A stretch of 64,000 bases of DNA from Conexibacter woesei DSM 14684 (GTDB taxonomy: Bacteria > Actinomycetota > Thermoleophilia > Solirubrobacterales > Solirubrobacteraceae): the NCBI RefSeq assembly GCF_000025265.1, contig NC_013739.1, forward strand, positions 2,108,001 through 2,172,000, given 5' to 3'. Within the stretch, counting starts at the first letter, position 1, and every line of letters begins with the position of its first letter. Below, piece after piece: positions 1-7,696 of this stretch. A program made the translations under genes and the position numbers. The notes under the pieces are model-generated. The model was not told the DNA's origin and searched no databases. It saw nothing but the letters and a program-made list of their open reading frames with translations.

Positions 1-524
1 ACTACCTGGTGCCGGCGCGCGGGCTGATCGGCTTCCGCACGGAGTTCCTGACGGAGACGCGCGGGACGGGGATCATCAACCACGTCTTCGACGGCTGGGA
101 GCCGTGGCACGGCGAGATCCGCACGCGGCCGTCCGGCTCGCTGGTCGCCGATCGCGCCGGCAGAGTCGCGTCGTTCGCGCTGTTCGGCCTGCAGGAGCGC
201 GGGACGATGTTCGTCGGGCCGGGCGTCGAGGTCTACGAGGGCATGATCGTCGGCGAGAACGCGCGCTCGGAGGACCTGGACGTCAACGCCGTGCGCGAGA
301 AGAAGCTCAACAACATCCGCTCCTCGACCGCTGACGAGCTGGAGCGGCTCGTGCCCGCGAAGATCCTGTCGCTGGATCAGGCGCTCGAGTTCGTGCGCGA
401 GGACGAGTGCGTCGAGGTGACGCCGGGCGCGGTGCGGATGCGCAAGGTCTACCTGGACCAGACGACGCGCCAGAAGATGGCCCGCGGTCGCGCGCGCGAC
501 CGCCTCTCCAGCGTCGAGTCCTAG
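1..524 (+). CDS. typA: GTPase TypA/BipA, C-terminal part (5' end outside window)
   Basis: The reading frame is open from base 3 and ends with TAG at 522-524. The visible 173 residues contain the signature stretch of the TypA/BipA C-terminal domain: [14 protein letters not shown] near the start, then [14 protein letters not shown], and later [14 protein letters not shown]. TypA is a ribosome-associated translational GTPase related to EF-G that helps assembly of the large subunit and growth under stress; its G domain lies upstream of this window. The gene converges with the next one and the two overlap by four bases at their 3' ends. The family assignment is very secure. Confidence 0.97.
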   Translation, partial: YLVPARGLIGFRTEFLTETRGTGIINHVFDGWEPWHGEIRTRPSGSLVADRAGRVASFALFGLQERGTMFVGPGVEVYEGMIVGENARSEDLDVNAVREKKLNNIRSSTADELERLVPAKILSLDQALEFVREDECVEVTPGAVRMRKVYLDQTTRQKMARGRARDRLSSVES

Positions 525-1465
525 ACGCTTCGGGCCGGATCGCTGCGGGTCGGGGCGTCGTTCGCGCGTCCCGCGCGGCCCGCTCTTTCGGCTGCGCGGA
601 CGTGGTGCGCGAGCGCGCCGATCACCTCGGGCCAGACACCGCGCGGGAGGTCGTGGCCCATGCCGGGGACGACGACCAGCTCGGAGTCCGGGATCGCGCG
701 CGCGGTCGCGCGGCCGCCGGAGATCGAGATCATCCGGTCGGCGTCGCCGTGGATCACGAGCGTGGGGGCGGAGACGCGATGGAGGGCTCTGGTGCGGTCG
801 CCCGAGGCGAGGACCGCGGCGAGCTGGCGCGGCGTGCCGGTGGGGTCGGGGTTGCGGTCGTAGCTGCACTCCGCGATCTCGCGGAACAGCGGGTCGTCCG
901 CCGGGCTGCCCGGCGAGCCGATCGCGTCGTGCAGCGCGACCTGGTGGGCGATGTAGCCGTCACGGCCGGGCGCGGCGCGTCTGAGCAGGAGGGGATAGGT
1001 CTTCAGCGCGGGCTGCCCGCTGAAGCGCGACCCGGTGTTGGACATGATCGACGTGAGCGAGCGGACGCGGCGCGGCTGCTCGGCGGCGATCGTCTGGGCG
1101 ATCATCCCGCCCATCGACGCGCCGGCGATGTGGACGCGGTCGAGGTTCAGCGCGTCGAGCAGTGCGACGGTGTCCCGCGCCATGTCGGCGAGCAGGTATT
1201 GCCGCGGGTCGAACCTGCGGGTCGCCAGCTGCCTGAGGGTGGGGAGGGGGACGTCCTTCATGAACGTCGAGCGCCCGCTGTCGCGGTTGTCGAAGCGGAT
1301 CACGTACAGCCCACGGTCGGTCAGCTCTCTCACGAACGACGCGTGCCAGCGGATCATCTGCATCCCGAGGCCCATCACGAGCAGCAGCGGGGGATCGGCG
1401 GGATCGCCGAACCCCTCCGCGCACAGCGTCACGCCCCGCCCGACGTCGTAGAGCCGCTCGCTCAC
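521..1465 (-). CDS. alpha/beta hydrolase fold protein
   Basis: A complete 314-residue alpha/beta hydrolase. The oxyanion segment ([13 protein letters not shown]) is followed by [10 protein letters not shown], then the nucleophile elbow GASMGG, a late acid in HGDADRM and a terminal GMGHDLP histidine, so all parts of the Ser-Asp-His triad are present. The order and spacing resemble lipase/esterase and haloperoxidase-like members with an MGLG oxyanion loop. The substrate cannot be told. It is probably cytoplasmic because no signal peptide is visible. It overlaps the stop of typA in convergent orientation and has its own promoter region toward 1466-1469, almost directly behind the next gene, which is also on the minus strand, so the two may be co-transcribed. 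Confidence 0.9.
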   Translation of the reverse strand: MSERLYDVGRGVTLCAEGFGDPADPPLLLVMGLGMQMIRWHASFVRELTDRGLYVIRFDNRDSGRSTFMKDVPLPTLRQLATRRFDPRQYLLADMARDTVALLDALNLDRVHIAGASMGGMIAQTIAAEQPRRVRSLTSIMSNTGSRFSGQPALKTYPLLLRRAAPGRDGYIAHQVALHDAIGSPGSPADDPLFREIAECSYDRNPDPTGTPRQLAAVLASGDRTRALHRVSAPTLVIHGDADRMISISGGRATARAIPDSELVVVPGMGHDLPRGVWPEVIGALAHHVRAAERAGRAGRANDAPTRSDPARSV

Positions 1466-1469
1466 GGCG

Positions 1470-3314
1470 TCAGCCTACCGGGACCTCCTGCGTCGTCACC
1501 GTCACCTCGGCGAGCGTCTGCGCGAGGCCGGGCTGGCCGCAGAACGGCTGCGCGGCGCGGATCGTCTCGCTGCCCCCGGTCGCGGGGACGACGACGATCC
1601 AGGACATCTCGTACGGCCGCTCGGGGGCTGAGAAGGCGACGCTGATCGTGCCGTCGTCGTTGCGCTGGGCGCCGACGGCGGCTCTGCCGGCGAAGTCGCG
1701 CGTTCTGAGCATGTCCATGCCGCAGCTGTTCTCCGGGGTGCCGTCCCACTCGGTGCCGTTGTAGGTGCCGCTGCCGTCGACGTGGACGCCGACGCTGCTC
1801 GGGTCGCCGAGGAGCACCTCGCCGCTGCCGCGCATGCTCGTCTCGACGATGCCGGTGCCCATGTTCTTGTGGAATCTGACGGCGACGTTGACCTTGAGCC
1901 GTCTCAGCTCCTCGGGCGGGACCTCGTGGGCGAAGGCGGGCGGGCGGCCGGCGGTGCTCGTCAGCTCGGCGGCGACGCAGCCGGGCGTCGGCGGCAGCGG
2001 ACCCCACGCGCGGGCGGCGTCGACGACGGTCAGGCGCGTGCGCGGGCCGGTGGTGGTGGAGGCGGTCAGGACGCCGCAGGTGCTGGTCGGCGTCCAGCGC
2101 GCGTCGGCGGCGACGGCGCCGTCGGCGGCGAGGGCGGTGAGGTTCCAGTCGACGCGGCCGCCCTTGGTGACGTGGGCGGGGGCGTGGTCAAACGTCGTTC
2201 TCGCGCAGGAGCGCTGCTCGAACCAGCGCTCGTCACCCTTGCGCAACTCGTCGCTCGCGTGCTCGACGACGGCGGCCGTCTCGGCGACGAGCAGCCCGAG
2301 CATTCTCATGTCGGCGCTCTCGATCCGTCTGCCCTTCGGGCCGCGGAAGTCGAGCGCGTCGTAGGCGTCTTCGCCGGTCGCGCCGACCGGGAGCCCTCTT
2401 CTGCGCAGGACGGTGCGGTACACACGCGTCGCGTTGCGTCTGAGGACCTTGCCGGTCGCGGCGATCTCGACGCCCGAGCGGACCTCCGTGACGCCGAGCA
2501 CGTCGACGTCGAACCGCTCGGCTCTCGCGCCGACGCCGACGTAACCGTGCCAGCGTCCCTCGACGCGGGTCGTGACCTTGAACCAGGTGCGCTTGCCGTG
2601 GCTTGCGGTCGCCTGACCGGCGACGGTGAAGGCGTCGTGGCGGGTGGGGACGTCGCCCCCGGCGGCCGGGCAGCTCGGGGTCGGCTGCCCCTCGCCGTAG
2701 CCGAAGGTGATGCCGGCGCCGCTTCTGTCGCGCGTCTCCGCCTCGAAGTGCTTGGAGTCGTCGGCGTCGACCCGTTGTCTGCCCTCGACGGTCACCTCGA
2801 TCCCGTCGTCCTGGCGGAATCTCGCGGCGTATCTGCCGTCCGGGCTCTCGCTGCGCGACAGCACCTCGCCGAAGGTGGGGTCGGTCTCGGCTTTGTGGGC
2901 GCGTGGGGGCGGTGTCGCTGTCTTGGCGGTCGCTATCTTGGCGGCGGTCGCGCGGGTGGCGGTCGCGCGGGTGGCGCTCCTCGCAGTGGTGCCGAACGGC
3001 GACTCGTTCGCGCGGGCGCGCGCGGTCAGCAGCGCGAGCGTGCGCTGCGCCGAGCGCCGCGCGCGCGCGCTCGGGCGCGTGGACCCTCTCGGGGCTCTGG
3101 GCGAGAGCGCGGCGCCGGCCTTCAGCAGCGCGGACGGGGTCGGCTGCGCTCTCGGGACGCATGCGGTCAGCTTGCGCTTCGTTCTGAGCGCGACCGTGCC
3201 CTTCGGGCAGCGGGGCGATCTCGTGCCCGCGGCGGGCGTTCTGGCGCCCGCGGCGGGCGGGCCGGCGAGGAGCAGCGCCGCGCTGAGCGCGGCGGCGACG
3301 GGGAGCGAGCGCAT
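1470..3314 (-). CDS. large secreted protein of unknown function
   Basis: A 614-residue protein that I do not recognise. It starts with a classical signal peptide: MRSLPVAAALSAALLLAGPP, then an Ala-rich cleavage region near residue 24. Residues 30-140 are low-complexity and rich in Ala, Arg and Thr, with an ATRATATRATAAKIATAKT stretch. The remainder (about 145-614) is beta-rich with scattered Cys residues that could form disulfides outside the cell. No catalytic motif is visible. Proteins of this style, with a signal peptide plus a unique secreted domain, are frequent in the window (see 32845, 33444, 34219, 38608). The start is supported by the signal sequence and sits about 150 bases upstream of the divergent tRNA gene. 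Confidence 0.75.
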   Translation of the reverse strand: MRSLPVAAALSAALLLAGPPAAGARTPAAGTRSPRCPKGTVALRTKRKLTACVPRAQPTPSALLKAGAALSPRAPRGSTRPSARARRSAQRTLALLTARARANESPFGTTARSATRATATRATAAKIATAKTATPPPRAHKAETDPTFGEVLSRSESPDGRYAARFRQDDGIEVTVEGRQRVDADDSKHFEAETRDRSGAGITFGYGEGQPTPSCPAAGGDVPTRHDAFTVAGQATASHGKRTWFKVTTRVEGRWHGYVGVGARAERFDVDVLGVTEVRSGVEIAATGKVLRRNATRVYRTVLRRRGLPVGATGEDAYDALDFRGPKGRRIESADMRMLGLLVAETAAVVEHASDELRKGDERWFEQRSCARTTFDHAPAHVTKGGRVDWNLTALAADGAVAADARWTPTSTCGVLTASTTTGPRTRLTVVDAARAWGPLPPTPGCVAAELTSTAGRPPAFAHEVPPEELRRLKVNVAVRFHKNMGTGIVETSMRGSGEVLLGDPSSVGVHVDGSGTYNGTEWDGTPENSCGMDMLRTRDFAGRAAVGAQRNDDGTISVAFSAPERPYEMSWIVVVPATGGSETIRAAQPFCGQPGLAQTLAEVTVTTQEVPVG

Positions 3315-3467
3315 CCGGCCGACGATAGGCCCGCGCGCCCGTCCGGAACGTGGGCCGAACGGCCCGATGCCCTCTGACCTTTGTCGGAGGCCGCCCCGCT
3401 CGCCGGGGCCGGCGAGCGGCCGCGCCGACAGCGCTCGCCGCTCGCTGGTAGATTCCAGGGTCCCCGT

Positions 3468-3541
3468 GGTGGGCGTAGCTCAGTTGGTAGAGCTCCTGGT
3501 TGTGGTCCAGGCGGTCGCGGGTTCAAGTCCCGTCGCTCACC
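3468..3541 (+). tRNA. tRNA-His (anticodon GTG)
   Basis: A full cloverleaf can be folded. The acceptor 5' strand GTGGGCG (3469-3475) pairs with CGCTCAC (3534-3540) and is preceded by G at 3468, the expected extra G(-1) of tRNA-His. The D arm is GCTCAGTTGGTAGAGC. The anticodon stem is CCTGG/CCAGG around the loop TTGTGGT, with anticodon GTG at 3502-3504. The T arm is GCGGG-TTCAAGT-CCCGT. The discriminator is C at 3541 and CCA is not encoded. It is the integration target of the following mobile elements: the element-derived repeat starts exactly in the anticodon loop (3500) and restores the 3' half. Confidence 0.97.
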
Positions 3542-3586
3542 CCTCAAGAAGCCCCTGCTAACGCGGGGGTTTCTGCGTTTCTGGGG
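3500..3586 (+). repeat. att1: left attachment site of element 1, inside tRNA-His
   Basis: Bases 3500-3560 are identical to 11506-11566 (61 of 61), and the match continues to 3586/11592 with only two substitutions. The first 47 bases also match 17644-17690 exactly. The repeat starts at the first base of the anticodon loop, the usual crossover position of tyrosine recombinases that use tRNA genes. It runs through the T arm, acceptor and terminator, so integration leaves a functional tRNA. Confidence 0.95.
3551..3575 (+). terminator. intrinsic terminator of tRNA-His
   Basis: A 7-bp stem CCCCTGC/GCGGGGG with a TAAC loop is followed by TTTCT, ten bases after the tRNA. The same hairpin is carried by the downstream att copies at about 11557-11581 (TAGC loop) and, in variant form, at 17695-17716 (CCCCGC-AAAC-GCGGGG-TTTT). 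The terminator is therefore part of the sequence that travels with the elements. Confidence 0.8.
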
Positions 3587-3619
3587 CGCGTTGACGCCGG
3601 GTGCGCGGAGGGCTGTTTC

Positions 3620-3683
3620 AGGCACTAGTGCCTTTATTTCGGCGGATTGGGTCGGATCACCGTGGATTGCGCCCGATTCGACT
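3620..3683. promoter_or_regulatory. left end of element 1: palindrome plus four 10-bp-phased GGAT repeats
   Basis: A perfect 14-bp palindrome, AGGCACTAGTGCCT (3620-3633), is followed ten bases later by four units of exactly 10 bases: GGATTGGGTC, GGATCACCGT, GGATTGCGCC and CGATTCGACT (3644-3683). Element 2 has the same arrangement at 11626-11689, and both right ends have the inverted version. Helical phasing and placement about 100 bases from the att core suggest arm-type binding sites for the integrase or its accessory protein. That function is inferred. Confidence 0.65.
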
Positions 3684-3689
3684 GGCTGA

Positions 3690-3894
3690 CGGCGGGCGCC
3701 AGAGCTACCGTCGTCGTCCGTCCATAGGTGGCCCCGGCGGCGCTGGAACGCCCCGGGGCCTGGCACCGAAGGTGTAGGCCCTCGGCGCACCGTCGATTCT
3801 CGCGCACTCGTCGTGAGCGCGCCGGGGTTCGCCTGCTTCGCGCGTCGCTGATGGCCGCCGCCGGCTCGGTGCCGTCGACCGTGTAGGAGGCGAC
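3690..3894 (+). promoter_or_regulatory. conserved leader of the element 1 integration operon, with hairpin
   Basis: This 205-base non-coding stretch is strongly conserved with 11700-11906 of element 2. It holds a hairpin with an 8-bp stem, GGCCCCGG (3730-3737) and CCGGGGCC (3753-3760), whose loop differs between elements while the stem is kept. A nearly invariant block of about 70 bases starting TGGCACCGAAGGTGTAGGCC follows. It ends in a strong ribosome binding site, TAGGAGG, six bases before the ATG at 3895. It should contain the promoter and may act as an operator, attenuator or small RNA. I cannot place -35/-10 boxes with confidence. Confidence 0.55.
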
Positions 3895-4176
3895 ATGCCC
3901 CGCCGCACCCAGCCGGCCCGTCCGCCGCTCGGTCCCGAGTACGTGACGCTCGGCCGCGCCGTCCGCGAGATCCGCGCCCGCCGTTCATTGACCCAGGAGG
4001 GATTGGGCCGCGAGAGCGCATTGCACCGCAACTACGTCGGCGCGATCGAGCGCGGCGAGATCAACCCGACATTCCGCATCCTCCGCAAGCTGGCGGCGGG
4101 TCTGAACGTGGAGTTGTCCGAGCTGTTCGCCCTGTTCGAACGCCGCTGCTCCGATGCCGAGGCCGACCGATGCTGA
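3895..4176 (+). CDS. XRE-family helix-turn-helix regulator (element 1)
   Basis: A 93-residue protein with a single Cro/C1-type helix-turn-helix at about residues 20-76: LGRAVREIRARRSLTQEGLG, then a recognition helix region HRNYVGAIERGEINPT and the closing helix LRKLAAGLNVELSELF. Such proteins control integration and excision genes or act as immunity repressors. It heads an operon and overlaps the next gene by seven bases (ATGCTGA). The start is fixed by the TAGGAGG ribosome binding site and by conservation with 11907-12188, with which it is about 85 percent identical by eye. Confidence 0.92.
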   Translation: MPRRTQPARPPLGPEYVTLGRAVREIRARRSLTQEGLGRESALHRNYVGAIERGEINPTFRILRKLAAGLNVELSELFALFERRCSDAEADRC

Positions 4177-4400
4177 CCACCACGGTCCGCCTCGACCGCG
4201 ACCTCATGGCCAAGGTCGCCCTCCACGCCCGCCGCCTCGACATCGCCAAGGCGGCCCTGATCCGTGACGCGACGTTCGCGTACGTCGTCGCCATCGAGAC
4301 GAACGAGCGGGTCGTTCGCGAGCACGTCACCGACGTGCTCGCCGACCACAGCGCCAGGCTGGATCGGATCGAGCAGTACCTGCGCCGGGGAAGGCGGTGA
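4170..4400 (+). CDS. ribbon-helix-helix (CopG/Arc-like) small protein (element 1)
   Basis: A 76-residue protein starting TTTVRLDRDLMAKVALHA with DIAKAALIRDATFAYVV after it. This is the strand-helix-helix pattern of MetJ/Arc/CopG DNA-binding proteins (residues about 3-42). The C-terminal half is helical and charged (NERVVREHVTDVLADHSARL), possibly a coiled coil. Its start overlaps the stop of the xre gene by seven bases and its TGA lies five bases before the next ATG. The position between regulator and integrase suggests a recombination directionality factor or co-repressor; this is inferred. The element 2 copy (12182-12418) is nearly identical. Confidence 0.85.
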   Translation: MLTTTVRLDRDLMAKVALHARRLDIAKAALIRDATFAYVVAIETNERVVREHVTDVLADHSARLDRIEQYLRRGRR

Positions 4401-4405
4401 TTTTG

Positions 4406-4717
4406 ATGCCGAGATCCACGCTTGAGCGGGTTCGCGCTCCAGGTCGTGCTTCGGTTCGTCCTCCAGTTCGCGCTCTGGTTCGCTCTCCGGTTCGCACCCG
4501 CGCTCAGCACGACCCCACGAGATCCCCGCCGCCATCGGCGATCTCACGCGGTGCCCGTCCGGCGACATCTCTTCTCAGAGGTGTAACTCCATCGACGGCA
4601 CGGCCAGTCGGACGCTCTCCGCTCGGCGCGGCCTGCCCAGTCGGTGCTGCCGCCGCCTCCGGGACGGTTGGCCGCTTCGCCGCTCCCTCGCACCCGATCG
4701 GACGGTGGTCGGTGTGA
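4406..4717 (+). CDS. Arg/Pro/Val tetrapeptide-repeat protein coupled to integrase (element 1)
   Basis: A 103-residue, basic, Pro/Arg-rich protein of no known family. Bases 4429-4500 form six tandem 12-base units (consensus GGTTCGCGCTCC) that encode VRxx tetrapeptides (VRAP, GRAS, VRPP, VRAL, VRSP, VRTR). A conserved TRSPPPSAI and SLLRGVTPS region follows. Evidence that it is coding: the frame is intact in both elements, element 2 contains one inserted and one deleted base that cancel out, and the TGA overlaps the integrase GTG by four bases (GTGA), as ATGA does in element 2. It is probably disordered. The repeats could also serve as DNA-level binding sites. Confidence 0.6.
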   Translation: MPRSTLERVRAPGRASVRPPVRALVRSPVRTRAQHDPTRSPPPSAISRGARPATSLLRGVTPSTARPVGRSPLGAACPVGAAAASGTVGRFAAPSHPIGRWSV

Positions 4718-6042
4718 GCCGCAGCCGCAACGGCCACGTGGTCGAGCGCGAGTGGAAGTCCGGCCGCGGCTACGCCCTGCGCTTCCTCGCCAACGGCAGA
4801 CGCCAGTACGTGACGCTCGGTCTGGAGCGCGACGGCTGGGATCGTGCCAGAGCCGAGGACGAGCTGCTGAACGTCCTGGCCGACGTCCGGCGCGGCATCT
4901 GGATCCCGCCGGCCCGTGGCACTGCCACAAGCGCCGCGCACGGCAGCGACCGGTCAGCCGAACCGGGCGCCGAGGTCGCAGCAGTCCCGACGTTCCACGA
5001 GTTCGCCACCGACTGGCTCGCCCGCCGCGAGGGCGAGGTCGCCCCGCGCACGGTCGAGTACGAACGCTGGGCACTGACCCACCACCTGCTCCCGCACTTC
5101 CCCCACACGCGCCTGGACGCGATCGACATCGCCGCCGTGGACGACTACCGCCGCGCCAAGGTCGCCGAATCCGACCGCCGCCGCACGGCGATCGAAGCGG
5201 GCAGACCGCTCCGTGCCGGCCCAGACCGCACCGCACCGATCCAGCGCCCGCTCTCCCCAGCGTCGATCAACAAGACGATCGACGTCCTGCAAGCGATCCT
5301 TGCGCTGGCGCTGGAGTACCGCCACATCGCCGAGAACCCCGCCACAGGCCGACGCCGACGCCTCAAGGCCATAATGCCCCGTCCGGTCCATCTCGACGGC
5401 GCAGATCAAATCCAGGCGCTGCTCGACGCGGCCGCCGCCCTCAATCAAGACCCGCGCTACCGGATGCGCGACCGCCACGCGATCATTGCCACGCTCCTGT
5501 TCGCCGGCCTCCGCGCCCACGAGCTGTGCCAACTCCTCTGGCGCGACATCGACCTCACCAACGGCCGACTCCACGTCGGCCGCTCCAAGACCCAGGCAGG
5601 CCTGCGCGAGATCGATCTCCTCCCGATCCTGCGCGGGACGCTCGCCGAGCATCGAGCCGTCAGCGATCACACCGACCCCAACGACCTCGCCTTCCCGACC
5701 GGCACCGGCGGCCCCCGGGAAAAGGACAACCTCCGCAACCGCGTCCTCGAACCCCTCCTCGCCCCGACCGATCAGCTCTTGGCCGCCCGCGGCCACCCGC
5801 CGTTGCCGAGAGGCGTCCGACCCCACAAGCTCCGCCACACCTTCGCCTCGATCCTTGTGGCCTGCGGCACCGACCCCGCCTCCGTCATGACCCAACTCGG
5901 CCACAACGACCCCCACTTCACCCTCCGCACTTACACGCACATGATGCGACGACGCCCTGCGGAGCGCGATGGGCTCAAGGCACTTGTCTACAGAGAAGCC
6001 CTCATCGAAGGCGCATCGCTGCATGCTCTCCATGTTCGGTGA
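4714..6042 (+). CDS. tyrosine recombinase (integrase), element 1
   Basis: About 442 residues. The N-terminal part (SRSRNGHVVEREWKSGRGYA) resembles arm-binding integrase domains. A SAM-like core-binding domain with TFHEFATDWLARREGEVAP lies at about residues 90-180. The catalytic domain shows LLFAGLRAHELCQLLW (first Arg), HKLRHTFASIL (His-x-x-Arg), LGHNDPHFTLRTYTH (late His and the nucleophile Tyr). All RHRH-Y elements are present, so it should be active at tRNA-His. GTG at 4714 is chosen because it matches the ATG start of the element 2 copy and gives the four-base overlap with the preceding gene. The last 30 residues differ from element 2. Confidence 0.93.
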   Translation: MSRSRNGHVVEREWKSGRGYALRFLANGRRQYVTLGLERDGWDRARAEDELLNVLADVRRGIWIPPARGTATSAAHGSDRSAEPGAEVAAVPTFHEFATDWLARREGEVAPRTVEYERWALTHHLLPHFPHTRLDAIDIAAVDDYRRAKVAESDRRRTAIEAGRPLRAGPDRTAPIQRPLSPASINKTIDVLQAILALALEYRHIAENPATGRRRRLKAIMPRPVHLDGADQIQALLDAAAALNQDPRYRMRDRHAIIATLLFAGLRAHELCQLLWRDIDLTNGRLHVGRSKTQAGLREIDLLPILRGTLAEHRAVSDHTDPNDLAFPTGTGGPREKDNLRNRVLEPLLAPTDQLLAARGHPPLPRGVRPHKLRHTFASILVACGTDPASVMTQLGHNDPHFTLRTYTHMMRRRPAERDGLKALVYREALIEGASLHALHVR

Positions 6043-6321
6043 CTGGTCATGCGACCCGCGCGAGTCCATCGCATCGAGGTATCGCGTCCTCCGACAGCCT
6101 TCGCTGTTTGACGGGCCGATCGTCCCGTCGATGCCGCCACGGGTCGCTCTGGCACCAACCAGCCTCGTGAGAGACGACCTCCTTGGGCAATGGACCAGTC
6201 ATCGCTGTGGCGGACATCCAGCAGGGCTGGGGCCGTCGGATGCATCAATGCTCGACGGGTACAGGAACAATCGCGTGCCGCCGACGGGACGGGTTAGCTG
6301 CGACAGCGCGTTGCGTTCGTA

Positions 6322-7611
6322 TCAAGACAGCGGCCATCGGCTGTAGTAGGTGTTCAGCACCTTCTCGATCTCGCCAGTGGAGAATCGCAGTTCGCGCAGC
6401 AGGCACGCCTGCATGAGCGCTGACGCACGGCGGGTAGACAGCACCACGTTGGCCTCAATCTCATCGACGGTCGGCCCGTTTGGCTGGGTTCCCAGATGCG
6501 CGAAATAGCGTCGCGAGGCTCCGATGAGGCGAAGAGCCTCATCGGTACACCCAGTTGCTGTTTGTGACACGCCAGCGAATTGACGCAGGAGACGGACCTG
6601 GTTACGCCCGTGGCGCTCTTTAGCGTACGCCTCCATCGCGGTGTAGAGCGTCAAGAAACGTGCAGGCGAGTAGGACGTTCCGTGGTTGATGTGATCAGCG
6701 AAAAGGCCCAGCGCAGGACGCAGCTTCTCGTCGAGCGTCCACCACATATCGATAGCGGACGCGTAGTCACTGAGGTCTTCGGCATGAAAAAGGTAACCCC
6801 CGATCAGCTCCCATTCCCGTGGCAGCACCGTCCGCCCCTGTCGCCAGATTTCGACGCGCCGATTGCGCTCAGGGTCGACGAGTATCTCCCTCCCAATGCA
6901 GTCGGGTCGGTCAGACGCGAAGCTCATGAGGTTCAGCAGGGGGCTAGCAAATCGTCGCCAGCCGTCAGCGAGCGTGATGGGCTGCTCCGGGTTGACGACG
7001 AGGTCCTGCCACGTGGCGATGGACCAGTCGGCGGCGTACGCAACCGAGTAGTGGCTCTCGCCACCGAAGGTCATCCGCGCCCCTCGGACCTTGACATCGT
7101 CGAGCGATGGTGGCTGCCACTCGACGCGGACATGCTTGGGGCGGACCTTTGGCGCGGGACGCGAGTATGTCAACCCCGTGTCGCGCCGCCACTCACTCAA
7201 GTTGGCGGTCGAGTAGATGGCCTGCGGCCAGCACGTGCCATGATCCATGTGTTCGCCGAGAGCGAGCGTCGAAGACTGCAGAGCGATAACCTGCGTGGCC
7301 ATTGTCGTTCGCTTAACCCACGTGTGCAGAAGCGAGACTTGGACGCCTTGGCGCAACCAACCGTGGACCACGAACTGAGGGGCACCCATTTCCGGCCAAC
7401 CAGTGGTGTCGCCGATCAACTCCAGTTCTGCGCCGCGCTCAAACGACCAGTTCAGGACTCCAGGCACTTTGGCTTCCATCTCACGCGGTTTGAAGTAGCC
7501 GGGCAGCGCCCGTCCTTCGCGGAGCGTCGCGAGCGTCTTTCTCCAGATCGTCATGGCATCGGAAGCCTCTGATGCAGGAGCAGCGTGTCGTCCGACAGGG
7601 TCATGCCGCAT
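6322..7611 (-). CDS. ApeA-like anti-phage HEPN protein
   Basis: A protein of 429 residues, or 410 if the internal ATG at 7554 is used. The N-terminal half has the beta-rich pattern of the ApeA N-terminal domain: PGVLNWSFERGAELELIGD, FVVHGWLRQGVQVSLLHTWV, and a late NLSEWRR. The C-terminal half is helical. It contains RRYFAH at about residues 367-372, an R-x4-H motif typical of HEPN ribonuclease domains, shortly before a terminal helix. ApeA proteins give abortive phage defence through a HEPN RNase. The family is my recognition from pattern, not a search. It faces the integrase tail to tail. The 6043-6321 gap between them holds nothing I can support. Confidence 0.6.
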   Translation of the reverse strand: MRHDPVGRHAAPASEASDAMTIWRKTLATLREGRALPGYFKPREMEAKVPGVLNWSFERGAELELIGDTTGWPEMGAPQFVVHGWLRQGVQVSLLHTWVKRTTMATQVIALQSSTLALGEHMDHGTCWPQAIYSTANLSEWRRDTGLTYSRPAPKVRPKHVRVEWQPPSLDDVKVRGARMTFGGESHYSVAYAADWSIATWQDLVVNPEQPITLADGWRRFASPLLNLMSFASDRPDCIGREILVDPERNRRVEIWRQGRTVLPREWELIGGYLFHAEDLSDYASAIDMWWTLDEKLRPALGLFADHINHGTSYSPARFLTLYTAMEAYAKERHGRNQVRLLRQFAGVSQTATGCTDEALRLIGASRRYFAHLGTQPNGPTVDEIEANVVLSTRRASALMQACLLRELRFSTGEIEKVLNTYYSRWPLS

Positions 7612-7696
7612 CTAGAGTCGCATCCAGCGCGGGAGCAGTCGGAAGCAGCGGCGGGGGGCCGCGCGGCGACGACCTCGTGACGGTTGCCATCGATCA

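Noticed and set aside
4429-4500. Plasmid-type iteron origin
   Set aside because: The 12-base repeats look like iterons, but no replication initiator gene is near and the array stays in frame as part of an operon-coupled coding sequence. DNA-binding use is kept only as an option.
6043-6321. Small reading frames between integrase 1 and the ApeA-like gene
   Set aside because: They lack ribosome binding sites, homology or conservation between the two elements.
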